From Lamellibrachia satsuma (lineage: Eukaryota; Annelida; Polychaeta; Sabellida; Siboglinidae): a stretch of DNA of 64,000 nt. Below are positions 26,740 to 39,009 of the stretch, in pieces; the first letter of the stretch is position 1, and every line of letters starts with the position of its first letter. The DNA is taken from assembly GCA_033239005.1 (NCBI GenBank), contig BSQZ01000034.1, positions 4,850,001-4,914,000 on the forward strand. Direction: 5' to 3'. The notes beneath the pieces are model-generated. The model made no database searches, was not told the DNA's origin, and saw only the letters and a program-made list of their open reading frames with translations. A program made the translations under genes and the position numbers.

Positions 26740-29085
26740 TCAAAGTTGGTAGCCGATCCGAATAATCACGCCTACTCTATCCCCCTTTTTAGTTATGGGA
26801 TTTTGCAATCTGACTTGTGTACCAATACGTAGTTGCGGTAGAGGACGAGACTGCCTGTTGTAGCATTCTTCGTTTCGAACCTGTGCTTGTCTACAGCTTG
26901 CGTCCTGCTCATCCGCCGTTTTTTGCCACTTGCTTGCAATCGATTGCCGGTGTGCAGGTACTACTGATCGCAATGGATGTCCGAAGAGAATTTGTGCACG
27001 GGAAAGACCTCCTGCACGAGGAGTGTTGCGATATTCTAGCAGTCCTCGCTGGAAATTCTCGTCGTCTAGATCTCCTTTCACGGTTGTTGTTGCAATGAGT
27101 TTTTTCAGTGCTTTTACAGCTGCTTCAGCATGTCCGTTATATTGGCGGTGGTAATGTGGTGTGGATGGTGCAGCACTAACACCCCAGCGTTTCAAGAACT
27201 GGTTAAACTCACGAGAAGCGAATTGAGGACCGCCATCAGATCTAAATCGCACCGGAACTCCGAGCTCCACAAATGCTCGTCGACATAGATGGTGTGGCGA
27301 GATGTAGTTGTCCCCTTTGGGAAATGAAAGACTACAGGCCACCCTGAAAGTCGATCCACATATACGAGAAAATCTCGTCCTGCGTAGTGGAAGAAGTCTG
27401 CTGATACATCTTCAAACACTCTCTTTGGTAGAGGTTCCGATCGCAGTGGCTCGCGTTGCTGAGAGGGTCGGTGTTCTTGGCACTTATTGCAACTTGCCAC
27501 TGTCGTAGCGATGTCATTACTAATGCCGGGCCAATAAACGTTTTGCCGCGCCCGGCGTTTCGTTCTATCAGTTCTTTGGTGAGAGTTGTGGACACGTGCT
27601 AGGATTTCACGTCGAGCTGACTTGGGCACGATAATGCGAGGTCCATATAGGACTATCCCATCATCTACAGACAGCTCGTTTCTGATGTTCCAAAATGGTG
27701 TGACACTAGCGTCAGCTCTGTCTCTTGAAGACGGGAAGCCATTCTGGACGTTGTCGATTAGAGCCTTGTAGTTTTCATCATACAGAGCGACTGTTCGAAG
27801 TCGATCTAGTATCGTGTCATACAGATGCTCTTGCTGATATTCTTGACCGTCTTCGTGTACCATTCTGGAGGAATTTATGGTGACCGCGTGAACATGGTGC
27901 TCGACTTCTTCTTCTGCTTCCTGATCATCCCGTGATGGATCAGAAACAGGTGATCTCTGCCCTTTGTCCAGCGTGTCGTAAACGAGAAGAGTGACGCATT
28001 TTCTTTGAGACGTTGAAAACGCTTATTGTCAATATCGTCAAGGCGATAGCGATCAAGAATTGTCACCAGTGGTTTGTGATCGACGACCAACTCGAAATGT
28101 GGCAATCCGAGTAGTTGAATACGGCACTTCTTCATTGCCCAAGTGGCTGCCAGTAGCTCTAATTCCACCATGGCATAGCGACTTTCCGTGTCTGTGAGAA
28201 AGCGTGATCCGCACTGGATGAGTCGCCATTTATCCGCATGTTGTTGCAAGAGAGCACAGCCAAGACCTTTGCGTCGTGATGCGTCTGTGTGTAGCGCCGT
28301 TGGCTTTGATGGATCGAAGTGCGCTAGTGTAGGCGCAGATACAAGCGCTTTCTTGGTAACTTGAAAGGCTATGGTGTGTGTTTCAGTCCATCGGAACTCG
28401 TTCTTGCTCTTCAGTAGCTCACGCAATGGATCAGCGGTTGCACTGACCTCTGTCGTGAAGTCACCAAGCTGATTGATAAGACCCATAAAATATCGTAGTT
28501 CTGTTAAGCAGGTTGGTGTAGGAAATTCGGCAATTGCTTTCAACTTCTCCGGATCAGTGTTGACGCCTTCTGCGTTGATCTTGAAGCCAACGCAATTTAC
28601 CTCATTCTCCGCGAACTTGATCTTGTGGGGGTTCAGTGTAATGCGGTGCTCTCTACAACGGAGCAAAAGTGAGCGAACTCTTTCGACGTGCTGCTCAAAG
28701 TTTTCGTCGTACACAATGACATCATCCATTACTTTTTCGGCGTTGCTTAAGCCGGCGATGGCTATGTCGCCGCGTCTGCAATATTCATCACCGGTTGAGG
28801 ACATACCCATGGGGCTTCTCAAGAAGAGATAGTGTCCCCACGGAGTTAAGAACGTCGTGAGTTCTTGACATTCAGGCGCGAGGGGTATCTGCCAATACCC
28901 TTGTTTTGCGTCAAGTGTCGTGAAGTATTTTGACCCAGGTTTGATGTTGGAGACAGCCTCTTTCGATGTCTTCATAGGATGAATTGGTCGACGAACGAAT
29001 TTGTTGAAACGTGTGAGGTCCACATAAAGACGTATGCCCCCTCATGGTTTTGGCACTATCACAAGTGGATGACACCATCTGTGCT
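26740..29085 (-). pseudogene. Ty3/gypsy pol remnant: RT, RNase H, integrase
   Basis: Read on the minus strand from about 29085: RT start (WCHPLVIVPKP then a TGA), RT core with FTTLDAKQGYWQIPL and the catalytic VMDDVIVYDE, RNase H (LHTDASRRKGLGCALLQQ; VELELLAATWAMKKC), then integrase zinc-binding region (HNSHQRTDRTKRRARQNVYW, CNKCQEH) and catalytic DDE (VSADFF; RSDGGPQF; GHAEAAVK). A frameshift near 27880 separates RNase H from integrase, another near 27320 splits the integrase core, and there is a stop just before RT. No LTRs, gag or protease are seen here. It is truncated at about 29085. Confidence 0.85.
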
Positions 29086-29610
29086 GCCCTCTATTTGATA
29101 ACTTTAGATTCGTTTCCTATTTTCCCTGTTTGTTTCCTCCTTAAATTGTAATGGCATTGACATTATATGGACATCTCGTTAACTGGAAGTGATTTTCGAG
29201 GGTTATATGCAAAATTTAATTTGGCGACAGGAAATGGCACCGAATATCCTCAATGATAAAATGGCGTCTGATGATGTTCCGTATGGAAACAATATCTGAA
29301 ACGTATGAATATAATTCCCTGTAGCTAATCCACCCCTCATTTTGGCGAAAAACATATATAGCATTTCGCTTGCCTGCGTCTTGTGCCATTAAATTTAACT
29401 TCTCTAATAAATCAGACCGACATTGCCATTATTAATTGACGTGTAGCCAGAACTGGTTTCTCTAGATATCCGTAATAACTAGAACACATGCATGTGTGAG
29501 TAAAATGGCATCTAATTTACTTAACGCATATTAGTGAAAAGTATGATATGCCGAAGTGCACCTAACTAAAATTAGCTTCCCATGGTAACAGCGAAGCACG
29601 CTCGCAAGAA
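29086..29610. other. No gene seen
   Basis: AT-rich unique-looking DNA beyond the truncated gypsy fragment. Confidence 0.4.
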
Positions 29611-29750
29611 GGCAGACACGCACGCACGCACGCACGCACGCACCCACCCACCCACCCACCCACCCACACACACACACACACACATACACGCACTCACGCA
29701 CGCACGCACGCACGCACGCACGAACCCACCCACCCACCCACACACATACA
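29611..29750. repeat. Compound (CACG)n/(CACC)n/(CA)n microsatellite
   Basis: Alternating blocks of acgc, accc and ac repeats; its minus-strand Cys/Val/Trp ORF is an artefact. Confidence 0.9.
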
Positions 29751-30039
29751 CAATTTAATGCACAACATATTGTACTAATCTGGACAAAGCGTAAAAAAAA
29801 ACATTGTGAACTACCTCTCTGCAATTAGTGTTTCACAGTGAATCTACGCATGTCCGAAATGTGACAAATGACAAAAAAAAAGAAAACAGTTGATGTAATG
29901 TTAGGGAGGGTGTGTTGGATTTAAAATGTCAGTACAATTGCTGTCGTTGTTAACTTTTGGAGCGCACAGAACAACTGAACTGGCCTGTGTCTCAAAGAAC
30001 GTTGCAGCTCTCCGTTCCTAATCCGTTTCAGTCAGACAA

Positions 30040-30345
30040 GGCAGTCAAGAGGGGATCAAATTGATGTTTTTAAAGATAATAAAAGAATATGAAAATATAG
30101 ATATAAATATTTTTCTCACTCTACAAAGTTAATATAACTAGAGGATATTAGGTAGAATTAATAAAGGATCATCGTAAATTGGATATCAGGAAGCACTCAT
30201 TTTCATAGAGGACAAATAATGAATGGAACACATTATTTACAGATTGTGTAACTACTAGCATCGTGAATAGGTTGAAAAGCAAATTTGAGGGCGGTTTACA
30301 CATATATGAAAAAATGCTGTATTCTCGAGAAACATTACACGTTGT
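30040..30345 (+). mobile_element. CR1 3'-end fragment
   Basis: Matches the 3' coding end seen more completely at 55790-56100: gaggggatcaaattgatgtt, then gaaaatatagatataaat, ggacatcaggaagcactcat-like and gaatggaacacattatttac blocks in the same order. Diverged and truncated. Confidence 0.65.
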
Positions 30346-30702
30346 TTTAAAATGTTGGACTCTCGCTAATCAGTTTCGACAAGTCACCGGTCTGATAATG
30401 CGCGCATGACCATATTGGTTCTGCAAACCCAATCAGCTCTTCCTAGTGATTAGCAGTCTAAACGGCAAGGCCTGCTTAGTTAATACGGCAGGGAGCGCCA
30501 CTAATACTTGTCTGCACCACCCAGCTCACAAAAAAAGTTACTTCGTCGCGTGGAAAAAATAAATATTCACACTTACGTTGTCACACAATGTCACAACGAA
30601 ACCGTCTCCCATAAGCTTTACATATTATTATCAAGACAAGTGTTTCTGCTTTCTCTCAGGAGACGCACTGCTAGCGCACCATGCGGACTACGGAGAAACT
30701 GC

Positions 30703-30867
30703 TCAGGGAAGGCGGTTGGAATGTACACTGACTTGGATGTCCGTTGTCGCTTCTACTATTTCTGCTTCAGCAGCTTCTTCCTCGGCCACATCGCGTGCGG
30801 TGAAGGTGATTAACACAAAGATGTACCACACTACTGAAATCCGTATTTTGGATAGGACATTCTGCAT
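30703..30867 (-). CDS. Putative small secreted protein, 54 aa
   Basis: Short frame on the minus strand: basic N-terminus, hydrophobic core (ISVVWYIFVLITFTARD) that looks like a signal peptide, then an acidic/Ala segment (EEEAAEAEIVEATTDIQV). A TATA-like ttatat lies just upstream (about 30874-30880). No homologue recognised; it may be a first exon or chance. The plus-strand ORFs over the same region look less gene-like. Confidence 0.25.
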   Translation of the reverse strand: MQNVLSKIRISVVWYIFVLITFTARDVAEEEAAEAEIVEATTDIQVSVHSNRLP

Positions 30868-32078
30868 AGAGCCATATAAAGCCGTACAACATTTTTCCTT
30901 AGTTTACCGGCCTGTTATATTCCTACTCAAGTCGACTTTCTCCTTCTATCAGGCTACGATGTACACCTACATAAAATAAAATCCGCTAGCCTCAGAATGA
31001 CTTGTTCTAGCATCGCTATAACTTCGTTATTCGTTTTATACTTATGTGATGAACACAGGAAAATGTGCGCTTTATCAATATTGTTCTGTTTAAACCAAAC
31101 ACGAATTAAAAGGGGCATGGCCCGATGTTATTAGAGGGGTTCGCACTTATTGCAATAAATTTGTTTTGTTTTTAATTCAGGTTTGCGATTGGACGAATAA
31201 TTCCTAATGTTTGTCAAGAAATCTCTTAATTTAAATTGCAGACAATTGTATATAAAATCTACGTTGAAATTGTACTTGAAACATAATAATGTTCGATTTT
31301 TATGTAACTATGTTACATATGTCGAGTGTACAAATGTTTAACAAGTTGTAAAGAACAATGTCATCGCCCAGCCTAACAATCGTTTATACCACTTTACCAA
31401 CCGTCCGTTTTGAATTCATAATCAAGTAATGATTGCGGCGATTTGGTGAGTGGCGTCATTGCTATGGAATATGATAGTGGGCTTCCCGAAATTCGCGAAG
31501 GTAGAATGTCTTAAGTTCTAAATAACATATCATTTTTTATGTCTACAAACAAAACACGGACATGTTATATGTAAAATGCATGTCATTTAACAGTAAAAAT
31601 GCACCGTCATAATATCCCAGCAAAGTTTCATATACAATGTACTTGTTGTTATGAATTTGAGTGGAAGGGTTCGCACTCATTCTAATTAATTTGTTTTCAA
31701 TAAATGCCTATCAATGTGTTAGTCCTGGTAATAATGTCATGAATTGATTCAGCTAATGCATGTTGCATGTTTCCGCACACTTCAGGTTTGGTGTTCAATG
31801 AAGCCGCTGAGGTTTGTGATTGGCCGAAAAGCATTGCGCCACAATGCGGAAGGAATCTGTGACATTTGATGCTTACGCAATTCAACCAACGCACACGGAA
31901 CATTTCGCAGATTTCGTCCTAAAGTTGATGCGCACAAATGAAGCCACAAATGCAACGTAAACACTTGCTGCATTTTGTTTTTTATTATTTAGTCTTAAGC
32001 ATTACAATATTTCCGTATATTTATGTGACATGTGCAAACTGCGTCACCTGATATCCGCGTAAGCGACCTTTGATGCGA
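30868..32078. other. Gene-poor DNA with a diverged direct repeat
   Basis: About 31139-31200 and 31665-31830 share ggttcgcact(t/c)att...aatttgttt and ttcaggttt(g)...gattgg(a/c)cgaa, about 530 bases apart, suggesting an old duplication or two copies of an unknown repeat. No gene seen. Confidence 0.4.
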
Positions 32079-32245
32079 CACTGCCGTCACGCTACACTGC
32101 CGTCACGCTACACTGACGTCACGCTACACTGCCGTCACGCTACACTGCCGTCACGCTACACTGCCGTCACGCTACACTGCCGTCACGCTACACTGCCGTC
32201 ACGCTACACTGCCGTCACGCTACACTGCCGTCACGCTACACTGCG
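32079..32245. repeat. 16-bp minisatellite (cactgccgtcacgcta), about 10 copies
   Basis: Ten tandem, almost identical 16-bp units (one with actgacgtcacg). Near-perfect homogeneity suggests recent expansion. Confidence 0.95.
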
Positions 32246-32577
32246 TCTAAATTGAATGAGTGTCGAGTAACGTTACGAAGATAAACACGAACAATTGTTA
32301 GCATTCCATTGACTTTTAATACGATAAGCAATTATGTGCAACAACGTAATGTCGAGCTTTTATAATCATTATAAATCCACTGTGTATGTCATCACCAGAA
32401 CACGGCGAAAGCGACAGGCTTATTTCGACGTCAAGCTACATCGCGCACTGCCCGACCATGTATTTGTTGAGTTGCAGCTATACGTAATTAGACAATCATG
32501 TCACGTGGCTTGTGATTGACTATGCAAATAAAGTCCATGTCATTATACACCAATGCGTTACCTCGTGTAATCATAGC
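32246..32577. other. No gene seen
   Basis: Unique-looking intergenic DNA downstream of the repeat-protein gene copy B. Confidence 0.4.
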
Positions 32578-32795
32578 TTACAACATAGCTAATGAATGCC
32601 GAACCACGACAATCGTGGCCCCGCCGTGAGGTACGTTTTCCTGAATGACAAACTCTACCACGTTATCGTCGAAGATTTCACCCAAAGGCATATTTTCGAT
32701 GTACTGTGCGGTCGTCGTACACTGAGGCGCCACCACGCGGATGTATCTTAAACCTTTCGCTCTTTGTGCATTACCTGTGCTATCAACCCGAATAA
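32578..32795 (-). CDS. Probable terminal exon, possibly of repeat-protein copy B
   Basis: Open minus-strand frame with no early Met that ends in TAA at 32578-32580 and is preceded by an acceptor-like aaaaaagcag at 32796 (upstream in-frame stop soon after). It encodes about 71 residues with coding-like GC-rich third positions, including VIRVDSTGNAQRAKGLRYIR, CTTTAQYIENMPLGEIF and VPHGGATIVVVRHSLAML. Beta-rich; no family recognised. It lies 180 bases downstream of the signal-peptide/repeat exon on the same strand, so both may belong to one gene. The upstream splice donor is not evident, so the linkage is inferred. Confidence 0.4.
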
Positions 32796-32974
32796 CTGCT
32801 TTTTTGTGTAATTATTGTTTATTATTATTTATTATTTCGTCATAACATAGTAGTATGTCATGTTGACTAAACACAGATCATCGCACGTTCATCATACATT
32901 GATATAGCACACCGCGCTAAACATTTACCATAACCGTTAACTTTCAGTTATTAAGCGACATTAAACGAACCAGA

Positions 32975-33478
32975 CTAAGCAAAGATTGAACAAGATTGCC
33001 ACCCAGACAGCAAGTGGCCTAGTAAGTGACTTGTCGATGTTCCATTCTTTGAGCCAGGGCCTTGGGTAGCGTACGCGGCGGTGTGTGAAACAGTGTCTTG
33101 GGTAGCGTACACGGCGGTGTGTGAATAGTGCCTTGGGTAGCGTACACGGCGGTGGTAAGAGCTAGGGCCTTGGGTAGAGTACACGGCGGTGTGTGAGCCA
33201 GGGCCTTGGGTTGCGTACACGGGGGTGTGTGAGCCAGGGCATTGGGTTGCGTACACGGCGGTGTGTGAGCCAGGGCCTTGGGTAGCGTACACGGCGGTGC
33301 GTGAGCCAGGGCCATGGGTTGCGTACACGGCGGTGAGTGAACCAGGGCCTTCGGCAACGTACACGGTGGCGATCAGCAGATATCGCAGCAACATTCTCTC
33401 AACCTGTGTCGTCGTGGACAACATTCTCTCGGCGGTTATCAGGGTTGTCGTGGACAACTCCGGACGAGCCACGAGCAT
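32975..33478 (-). CDS. Secreted 11-residue-repeat protein, copy B (first exon)
   Basis: ATG at 33478, 35 bases after a TATA box. The leader contains duplicated ELSTTT/MLSTTT segments, then a hydrophobic segment (RMLLRYLLIATVYVA) and about eight 11-residue repeats of the form Y-A-T-Q-G-P-G-S-H-T-A/P (33-bp DNA unit, about 33045-33360). One unit (about 33140-33180) is shifted out of frame and back, leaving Tyr/His/Arg-rich junk. After the last repeat the frame runs to a stop at 32975 through sequence that may be intronic. Same leader and repeat as copy A at 228-629. Function unknown. Confidence 0.45.
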   Translation of the reverse strand: MLVARPELSTTTLITAERMLSTTTQVERMLLRYLLIATVYVAEGPGSLTAVYATHGPGSRTAVYATQGPGSHTAVYATQCPGSHTPVYATQGPGSHTAVYSTQGPSSYHRRVRYPRHYSHTAVYATQDTVSHTAAYATQGPGSKNGTSTSHLLGHLLSGWQSCSIFA

Positions 33479-33512
33479 GGTAAAAATAAACTAGTTGTCA
33501 GTGAGCCAGGCA

Positions 33513-33518
33513 TTTATA
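33513..33518 (-). promoter_or_regulatory. TATA box of repeat-protein copy B
   Basis: Minus-strand tataaa 35 bases before the ATG at 33478, with flanking sequence partly shared with copy A's upstream region. Confidence 0.5.
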
Positions 33519-33749
33519 GAAAACAGCGGAAGACGTTAGTGGGCACTAACAATTGCTATCACCATTAATATGCTTAATTTCCATTAATTTTTTTCTATAC
33601 AATGACAGTGTTGTTGTCTATTAATTATTCAAGTGTTGTGAAATTGTGTTGGAGATGTGATGTCCAATACATTTAATTGCTTCCAGAGTCACTTGTTTTT
33701 ATATATTGTTGGGAATCCGCTGCAGACATCGATCATTCCAGATTTATAT

Positions 33750-34432
33750 TCCAAAAAAGTCTTCTCCACCCCGGGAACTCGTCGCCTCCAGCCTCTTTGT
33801 GTAGCTCAGTCCCGCCCAATTCTTCTTCTGCCTTCGTATTTTACGTCCACCATTCACTGTACCTTGCAGAAATGCTTGTATAACGTGACCAAACCATTGC
33901 AATTTTCATATTACCACCTTAGTGGTGCGTTTTTTTGCCTGCCAATTGATTATTCGATTATACGTACGGACTTATTGGTCGGTGGTGAGGTTTATATATT
34001 TAATATATAATAAGTACGTTCTTATATATCGCGGTATTCAGTCCGTAGAACCACTAAAAAAAACTTTACTTTGCACACGTGTTAATTCTTAAACACTTCT
34101 CTGGGAAGCATTCAAACATTCTGCAATTAATGTGCGAACACAAACACACACGTTGAAATACCTACCACTGTCAGTTATTCATTTATACAGCTGAGTGAAG
34201 TGAGATAAACGAACGCAATGGAACAAATTCTAAACGGCAACAGGTTGACAGTCATGTGCTGAGACCACCGCTCCACCGCGCTCCACATAATGCAATAATA
34301 GCAACGCATTTCTAATGCCTGGATTTTCCTTTCAAGTTCAATAGTGAAGATCATTGTTTTGCAACCACAGAGCAATGTTGACATCAATATAGGCCCACGA
34401 AACCGCGTACTTGATATCAGTGAATTATGCAT
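33750..34432 (-). mobile_element. LINE (RTE-like) 3' fragment
   Basis: Minus-strand reading shows STLLCGCKTMIFTIELERKI and QALEMRCYYCIMW near 34390-34290 and, in another frame near 33890-33780, QGTVNGGRKIRRQKKNWAGL; these are the usual C-terminal motifs of RTE/endonuclease-reverse-transcriptase LINEs. Decayed. Confidence 0.6.
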
Positions 34433-34458
34433 GTCTTTCCAGGCAAGTTTTAATCTAG

Positions 34459-34758
34459 CTAATGGTGCGACGGTTTGAGCCGTTCCCGAAATAATTTTGA
34501 TAATTGAGTCACAAGTTCAGTAAGTATTTGGTCATGATCTGCTAGTCCGTCGATGCCATCTTCAAAATGTGTGATGATCCTTCTTCCTCCACTCACTGTA
34601 CTTACATAATCTGCAAGGGATTTTCTTATCCTCTCAGCATCCGTTCTAGGGCTATGATATATATTATACAAATGGAGATATAGTTGATTACCGTCACTCA
34701 AACGACCAATACGACTTCCCAGTACTACTGGAAACAGTAGAAGCGGATGTTTAACCAC
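34459..34758 (-). other. Unassigned 99-codon ORF
   Basis: Hydrophilic, reads like real protein (SDGNQLYLHLYNIYHSPRTD; LTELVTQLSKLFRERLKPSH), but lies between two pieces of a decayed LINE on the same strand. It could be another mobile-element fragment or an orphan exon. No domain recognised. Confidence 0.25.
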
Positions 34759-35319
34759 TAAACAACAATAACAACAACATTTCAGCAGAAATATCCTCGT
34801 CCCCAGGGGTACTGACTACATCAGTAGCCCTGGCAGGCAAACTGCTGAAAGGTGGAATTGTTTATTGCTGGGTTAACCAAAAGCGGCCGTTCCTGGAATT
34901 TTCGAGGCTCGCTTACGGGAACTAAACTTTAATTGGTCGTGGTTCGGTCGTCGCTGGTCTGACGGGTAATGATGAGTATTTCTTGGGGACGCTCTTTGAA
35001 AGCTTTTTGAAATCCACGTTTCAATATGTCAATCTGGCAGGGGTAGCGTAGTACTACAACACCCCTGGCAAGCGAAGATGAGAAGAACAACAATGTTTGA
35101 TGTTCCTACCATTATTTCGAACAAGATCTGGGAGACTGGATAGAGACCTACCTCATTGAAGCAAAATAATTTATTTGTTTTTGTCTACGTCTTCGGCCAG
35201 AAGAAGTAGTGAAACAAGCTGCCCAGCAATTGTTGTTTTTAAAAGCTTCAGCAATTCAGTGTCTTTCAGCTTGAAAATGTAAAATGTAATTTTCGGGTTA
35301 TGATTGCATTTTTCATAAA
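34759..35319. other. No gene seen; two short hairpins
   Basis: Imperfect inverted repeats caggggtactga/tcagtagccctg (about 34803-34832) and a related ggcaggggtag...acacccctggc (about 35036-35069) suggest copies of a small structured repeat. Confidence 0.35.
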
Positions 35320-35720
35320 TTGAAGTCGAAAGTTTATGATTTTTCAGTGATGTGTTGTAGTTGGCTGAATAATTCCTCAATCTCGTTGGCATCGTCATCT
35401 GAAGTTGGTACAAATAATTGCTCTACATTGATGTCAAAAGGAATTGCTTTCAGGCGAATCGATATAGCCTGCTGGGCACTGAACATAACCTCATAACTGA
35501 TTTCCTTAATTTCGCGTTGCCCATGACTCCTAGTCCGTGTTTAATTTCTTCCATGCTGTAGTACAGTACTTTTCCTTCTTCCATTGGTTCTCCAACTTAT
35601 TTTCTGAGTTCATTGATATGCCAGTAACGTTCGATCATGTGTGTCGGTTCTTTTAGTTTTCTGGGCGATGCAAAAGCGTTCTTATGTTTCACGTGGAGAT
35701 GGAGATGTTTTCTCTTCCAC
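35320..35720 (-). mobile_element. LINE endonuclease fragment
   Basis: Minus-strand pieces include STWNIRTLLHRPEN (the endonuclease 'WN(V/I)RTL' start) near 35690 and PTSDDDANEIEELFSQLQ near 35400-35350 (the 'AYAPTSD...E' block). Same strand and order as the RT tail at 33750-34432, so probably one decayed element. Confidence 0.5.
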
Positions 35721-36169
35721 GGATGACTTTCTTGGAACCACACAAAAGACAATGAAACGAATATTACTTCACCACATGTACACTTACTTATTGGGCAATT
35801 CTAAGTCATGCGCGTTGGTGGCTTGGACGATTATAATGTTTTCGTCGGCAGTTAAAGCAGATGAACGTTTCCCCCTCTCTTAGCCTTCTTAGATGATACC
35901 TAACGTACACCGCCTTGTGTTGTATCGCCCAGGACGTATCACATAGGTTTCCTGTTGTCTTAATATATAAAATGGTCACAGTAACGTTTATTGTAAATTG
36001 TTGACACGTGACGCTAAGAAGAACAAGTAATATGTTGTGTTGCTTGACGAACTCAATAAGAAGCAGATACTATCAACTATCAACATTTTGTCTTACGGTT
36101 CTACAAGATGATGGATCGGATTTTGTTATTATATAACGCAGATGGTTAATGTAAATATAAGTCAAAGTT

Positions 36170-36320
36170 CAACAATGATTTAGCTTCACATCTACAGAAG
36201 GACATCCACTTATTTGCTGATGATTCTACACTCCATATTGCCTTGCTTTTTTATGGATCAGATGTTTGAAATCATATCAGATGAACTAGGATTATTTTCA
36301 CCTAATGTTGGTCATGGTGT
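36170..36320 (+). mobile_element. Reverse-transcriptase scrap
   Basis: Plus-strand frame reads HLQKDIHLFADDSTLHIAL, containing the RT catalytic F-A-D-D motif. Too short to classify. Confidence 0.45.
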
Positions 36321-38160
36321 TGAGCGTAGGTTAATGCCTGAATGGGAGATGGTGAATTAACAGCCTACGGGGCCCGAGCCCATAAAGTGTGGTTGTATGG
36401 CTCGCCTACTCGGATGATGTATCTGGTAGGGCCTATCATTATTTCCAGGTTTCCATGACCACCAAATAAATAATGTTTTTTTTAATTTATTTTATTGTAT
36501 ATATCGTTGTTTTTATATCGCTGCTAGTGCAATGTTGTTAAGCTTATGCTTTGTCCACTTTTCATCTTTTGATGGTATCACCAGGTCCCTGAGTTTCATT
36601 ATTAAAAATCTTACAATATGCGAGACGTATCATCCAATATTTTGGCAACATTGTATAGTTGAGCGTGTCTATGGAACAAGCGAGTCGATTACGAAAGCTA
36701 GCAAAGCCAAATTAGTGGAAGTAATAATAATATAGTAAAGTACGTATTAATATAACTGTAATCGGGCTCTCTTTCTCACTCACTCACTCACTCACTCACT
36801 CACTCACTCACTCACTCACTCACTCACTCACTCACTCACTCTCACTCTCACTCTCACTATATTATTCACTATTACGTATCACGTAGACGATCAACACAAC
36901 TAATTAATTGTCGTTGCAGCTAAATTGCCCTTTGCAATTTTATTGTACGACGGTCACCTGTTTAAAGACCTGTAACGTTTCATCTTGCATATACGCATGT
37001 TTTACCTCCGCATAAATTGTGTGATGCCCCAATTAAATAATTCAATGTTATGGCGCAGATGTGTTCTTTGTGGACAGTTTTATTCTTTCATCAAGGGCTA
37101 CACGGATATCTTTATGGTATCCTACAAAATGTAATGTTCAACAATTTGCAAATTGCAGTCTATCAATCGCATATGCACATACGTGTTACACACTGAAATA
37201 CACTGATGTATGCTTTCCCAGATAAATGTAAATATTAGAAAGAAACAGTTCGTGGACTCTACATTTCCACACCCTGTCCATTATCAATGAAGATTTTGAA
37301 ACACATACTAGGCCTACATTACTTTTCCACCAACACGTAAGGCGTTACAAATGTGCATATTGTAATAAAATGAAAAAAATGGATGACATTGTGTTTATTT
37401 AGTTTTCGTTTGTAAGACTCATTGTTATATTTGTCACCAGATATCGTCCTCTCGGTGACCAGAGAGGTTGACATAAACCGCCCCGGGTATTATGAGTAAA
37501 CTTTCATACGTTTTATCGAGCGCACACACGCACGCACACACGCACGCATGCACGTACGCACACATGCACCCATACACAAGCACAACCACTTTCTGTAGGC
37601 AGATTCGGACGACACGTTGTCCGGTGATCCGGTGGATCAGTCACATGGACATGGGTCGGATGTGGAGCCACTATAATCAATAAAGAAGGATAGTAAATTA
37701 TAACACGGTTCGACGCCGTCTCTAACCGACTCCATTGTCGCTTGGTTGTGTAACTTTCCGATGCATGTCGCGGTATGTTTTATCGAGAGTATATGGCCGT
37801 GAGTCGAGCCGGCCATGATCACGAGTCGGCAGTGTTGAGGCTATGAATATCACGGTTTTCATCGACTTCGTATTTGCGCCATTGTTTGCCGTGGACCCGA
37901 CTTTGCTTGTGAAAACCTTTAGTAACTGTGTAATATGATTTATTATTATTATTATATATTTGTTCGAGCTCCGACTACAGCTGTATTTGTCTGCCCAAAT
38001 GAATCACATAATCCGCCGCTTGAGTAATACATTGCCCGCAATATTGTTTACCCAAAACATTGCATTGCAGTAATACACTCGGGCATTGCCACATAAACCC
38101 GCTAATACATACTATTTTCGTAAACATACATGCATGAATGCATGCTTGCGTTCATACATG
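36321..38160. other. Gene-poor DNA with (ACTC)n and (CACG)n tracts
   Basis: (actc)n at about 36774-36858 and a cacg/cgca tract at about 37523-37570. Remaining sequence is AT-rich with no gene recognised. Confidence 0.5.
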
Positions 38161-38163
38161 CAT

Positions 38164-38262
38164 GCAGGCACGCATGCATACATACATACATACATACATA
38201 CATACATACATACATACATACATACATACATACATACATACATACATACATACATACATGCA
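38164..38262. repeat. (CATA)n array
   Basis: About 20 uninterrupted cata units flanked by catg/cgca variants. Confidence 0.95.
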
Positions 38263-38621
38263 CGCATGCATATATTTTGGTTGAAATATGTATTGTTGAC
38301 TTGATATTATGTCTATAAGCTATTTATATAATTACATGTACATATATGTATAAATCAAACATTAAGTATGCAGTTTCACAAGAAACAAAATATTGTCATG
38401 GTCATTCGCCATAGTGCTAATGCACTAGCCCATCAGAAGCGCAACTCAAGATGCTATATTCAAACAGCAGAGTGCATAGTTGGGTTTGCCTGATTCAGTA
38501 TTTCAGTTGACACGACTAACTCATAGCTACAACTGTCAGTGTCAGCCTGTCGAAAGAGGTTATTAATTAAATACATAAAAGTTAATCATGTGGAAGGTAT
38601 ATGACGTATAAGAGTACTGTA

Positions 38622-38758
<137 letters not shown>

Positions 38759-39009
38759 CTAATTATTTTCAAATATCTTTATATTTTCCTTATTACAAGT
38801 TTTTCCTGCACTGCTTTTGTTATATTTCCCTAATTTTACTATGGAGTTAAAATGTATTTGATGTACGAAATATTTCATGTGCATTAACTATATAAGCTAC
38901 TTCAATGTTCTTGCATTTTCTTTTCAGGTGTTTATCCAGTTAGTAGAATACCCTTCAAAACAGAATGGCGACCATGTAAGAGAAGGTTCAATGTAATGAG
39001 TCGGTATTA

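Noticed and set aside
29531..29824. 97-aa Cys/Val-rich ORF resembling a cysteine-rich peptide
   Set aside because: It is a compound CACG/CACC/CA microsatellite.
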